A program made the translations under genes and the position numbers. From contig DPJP01000357.1 of the NCBI GenBank assembly GCA_003542955.1, positions 7,152 through 13,743 of the forward strand: 6,592 nucleotides of DNA, written 5' to 3'. The notes beneath the pieces are model-generated. The model was given only the letters and a program-made list of their open reading frames with translations. It had not been told where the DNA came from and made no database searches. Every line of letters begins with the position of its first letter. Position 1 is the stretch's first letter. Below, in pieces: positions 5,477-6,592 of the stretch. Source of the DNA: Armatimonadota bacterium (GTDB taxonomy: Bacteria > Armatimonadota > Zipacnadia > Zipacnadales > UBA11051).

Positions 5477-6592
5477 CTACCGTGTGCCGCGGACATCCAG
5501 CAGCACGCCGTATGCTTCCTTGTAAGGGGTGTCTATGACCTTCCTCCAGCCGGCAAAGGGGTTGCCCGAGAGTGGCACGCTCACACGCCCGCCGACCGTG
5601 TCGCAGTCGCGGCCACTCACATCGGTCTCCTCTGAGTGAATCACGTAGAACTCATTGGGTCCGATCGCGCAGACGCTCGGGTAGCCCGGGTTGCACGATG
5701 GCCGCGTCGTGTTGCGGGAGTAGGCGTGGGAGTCCTCCCAGGCGTCGGCGGCCGTTGCCCACGCCAGCTCCAACTCCATCGTGCCGCGGTCAAGGTAGGC
5801 AAGCAGCACGGAGCCGAGACCGTCATACTCGACATCCGGGATGAGTGTGCTCTTGTTGCGCCCTGTGTCCTCTCGGGCCGTCCACGTCCGCCCTCCGTCG
5901 AAGCTCCGGAAGCGTGAGATGCTGCCGCCGAACTGGTTGCGGACGAGGATCATGACTTGGTCGGGTCCCAGGCAGACGCCGGAGGGCTCGACGAACATGC
6001 AGTCGCCTTCGTACACGATGCCCCCATCGTGCCACGTCGCCCCACGGTCATCGGTCCGGAATACCTTCACATAGTAGACCCACTTTCCGGCGATGTTGCT
6101 CCAGCCGTAGTAGGGCTGCAGCCAGCTGTCGGTGCCTTCGACATGGATCAGGTGCCCGTGCGCGCCGTAGACCTCGAGCCCGCACTCGACGCGCTGGAAG
6201 GTCGACCAGGAGGCCCCGTGCAGGTCCGCGGAGCGGATGTAGCCGATATCGTTGAACCCGCCGGCTGGCCAACGCCGGTCGAAGAAGAGGTAGATGCGCC
6301 CGTCGATGACGCCACCGTGCACGCTGCCCACGTTCAGAGCGCTCGCCTCATAGACGGCCGAGAAGCCGGACCATGTGTCCTCATCCAGCCAGTAGTTGGC
6401 GCGAACCAGCGCGGTTCGCTCATGCTCCGGGTTGAAGCTCTGTGATGTGAAGTAACTCAGGGATGGGGTGGTGAAGGTGCCGATGGGCCACTGCGCGAGC
6501 TGGACCACACACCTGAGCACTGCTATGGCATCGTCAACGCCTGTGCTGCCGCTCTGGTCGACATCCGCGAGCGGGTTGGCCGGCGCCAGGCC
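5477..6592 (-). CDS. Sialidase-type (BNR/Asp-box) beta-propeller protein with N-terminal dockerin-like repeat (5' partial)
   Basis: The frame is open from base 6592 down to TAG at 5477-5479, giving 371 visible residues without the true start. The GTG at 6518-6520 is probably internal. Visible residues of about 9-26 (ADVDQSGSTGVDDAIAVL) match a dockerin type I / EF-hand-like loop (Asp, Asp, Ser and Asp at loop positions 1, 3, 5 and 12, then a helix). After it comes a propeller with two good Asp boxes, TDDRGATW (visible residues 180-187) and SFDGGRTW (230-237), and a degenerate one, SADLHGASW (121-129). FVEPSGVCLGPDQVMILVRN and NPGYPSVCAIGPNEFYVIHSE resemble the Glu-Pro/Arg and Tyr-Pro-Ser segments of sialidases. 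An N-terminal RIP-type arginine motif is not obvious, so sialic acid cleavage is not assured; related propellers act on other glycans or only bind. A dockerin-like module suggests an exported protein. It has its own terminator and seems to be transcribed separately from the glycosyltransferases. Confidence 0.85.
   Translation of the reverse strand, partial: GLAPANPLADVDQSGSTGVDDAIAVLRCVVQLAQWPIGTFTTPSLSYFTSQSFNPEHERTALVRANYWLDEDTWSGFSAVYEASALNVGSVHGGVIDGRIYLFFDRRWPAGGFNDIGYIRSADLHGASWSTFQRVECGLEVYGAHGHLIHVEGTDSWLQPYYGWSNIAGKWVYYVKVFRTDDRGATWHDGGIVYEGDCMFVEPSGVCLGPDQVMILVRNQFGGSISRFRSFDGGRTWTAREDTGRNKSTLIPDVEYDGLGSVLLAYLDRGTMELELAWATAADAWEDSHAYSRNTTRPSCNPGYPSVCAIGPNEFYVIHSEETDVSGRDCDTVGGRVSVPLSGNPFAGWRKVIDTPYKEAYGVLLDVRGTR
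6515..6568 (-). other. Dockerin-like calcium-binding loop repeat within the sialidase-type protein
   Basis: Translating upstream of the first start-like codon of this frame gives ADVDQSGSTGVDDAIAVL. This fits the 12-residue calcium loop of a dockerin repeat (D-x-D-x-S-G-x-x-G-x-x-D) followed by the usual A-I-x-V-L-R helix. Dockerin domains normally hold two such loops. Only one is visible and a partner would lie beyond the window edge. In cellulosomes dockerins bind cohesins, but in many environmental bacteria they occur on exported proteins without an obvious scaffold. Confidence 0.65.

Noticed and set aside
5064..5525. 153-codon plus-strand open frame across the GT2-sialidase gap
   Set aside because: It overlaps both neighbours' ends, has no Shine-Dalgarno sequence and an Arg/Pro/Cys-rich composition, and it covers the hairpins and promoter-like box of the opposite strand.
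5957..6445. 162-codon plus-strand open frame
   Set aside because: It is antisense to the sialidase-type propeller, where Asp boxes are clearly readable, and has no ribosome site or recognisable domain.

Overview
The window is a stretch of high-G+C (roughly two-thirds by eye) bacterial DNA carrying five protein-coding genes. Two of them run off the ends. The content suggests a free-living, metabolically elaborate environmental bacterium: a discoidin-type carbohydrate-binding module, a dockerin-like repeat joined to a sialidase-type propeller, a soluble multi-domain histidine kinase and a polyprenyl-phosphate-type sugar pathway. This mix is familiar from environmental lineages such as Armatimonadota, Planctomycetota or Hydrogenedentes-like genomes. 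No rRNA, tRNA or marker gene is present, so the phylum stays a guess.

Layout. On the + strand, bases 1-987 are the 3' end of a large, probably exported protein with an Ig-like middle and a C-terminal F5/8 type C (discoidin) domain. A 144-base gap follows with a near-consensus sigma-70 promoter (TTGTCA, 17 bases, TATAAT). It drives a cytoplasmic GAF-PAS-HisKA-HATPase histidine kinase (1132-2613). The kinase leader contains a possible 15-codon ORF whose stop overlaps the kinase start codon (ATGA). The kinase gene converges on a minus-strand unit, and one strong hairpin (2644-2667) lies between the two stop codons and can serve both.

On the - strand, from right to left: a 5'-truncated sialidase/BNR-propeller gene (5477 to beyond 6592) with a dockerin-like calcium-loop repeat at its visible N-terminus. 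It is followed by its own terminator-like hairpin (5398-5436). A gap of about 410 bases holds a TATAAT box and two leader hairpins. Next come a family 2 glycosyltransferase of the dolichyl/polyprenyl-phosphate sugar synthase type (4379-5065) and, 62 bases further on, a multi-pass GT-C-like membrane glycosyltransferase (2670-4316).

How the genes may work together. The GT2 and GT-C genes form a plausible two-gene unit: the first charges a lipid phosphate with a sugar on the cytoplasmic face, and the second transfers that sugar to an acceptor on the outer face. The two flanking truncated genes encode glycan-recognising proteins. The kinase has no response regulator in the window. I see no mobile element, CRISPR array, toxin-antitoxin pair or defence system, and no clear evidence for a wholly new system. 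The most notable points are the dockerin-sialidase fusion hidden upstream of the first start-like codon, and the kinase leader arrangement.
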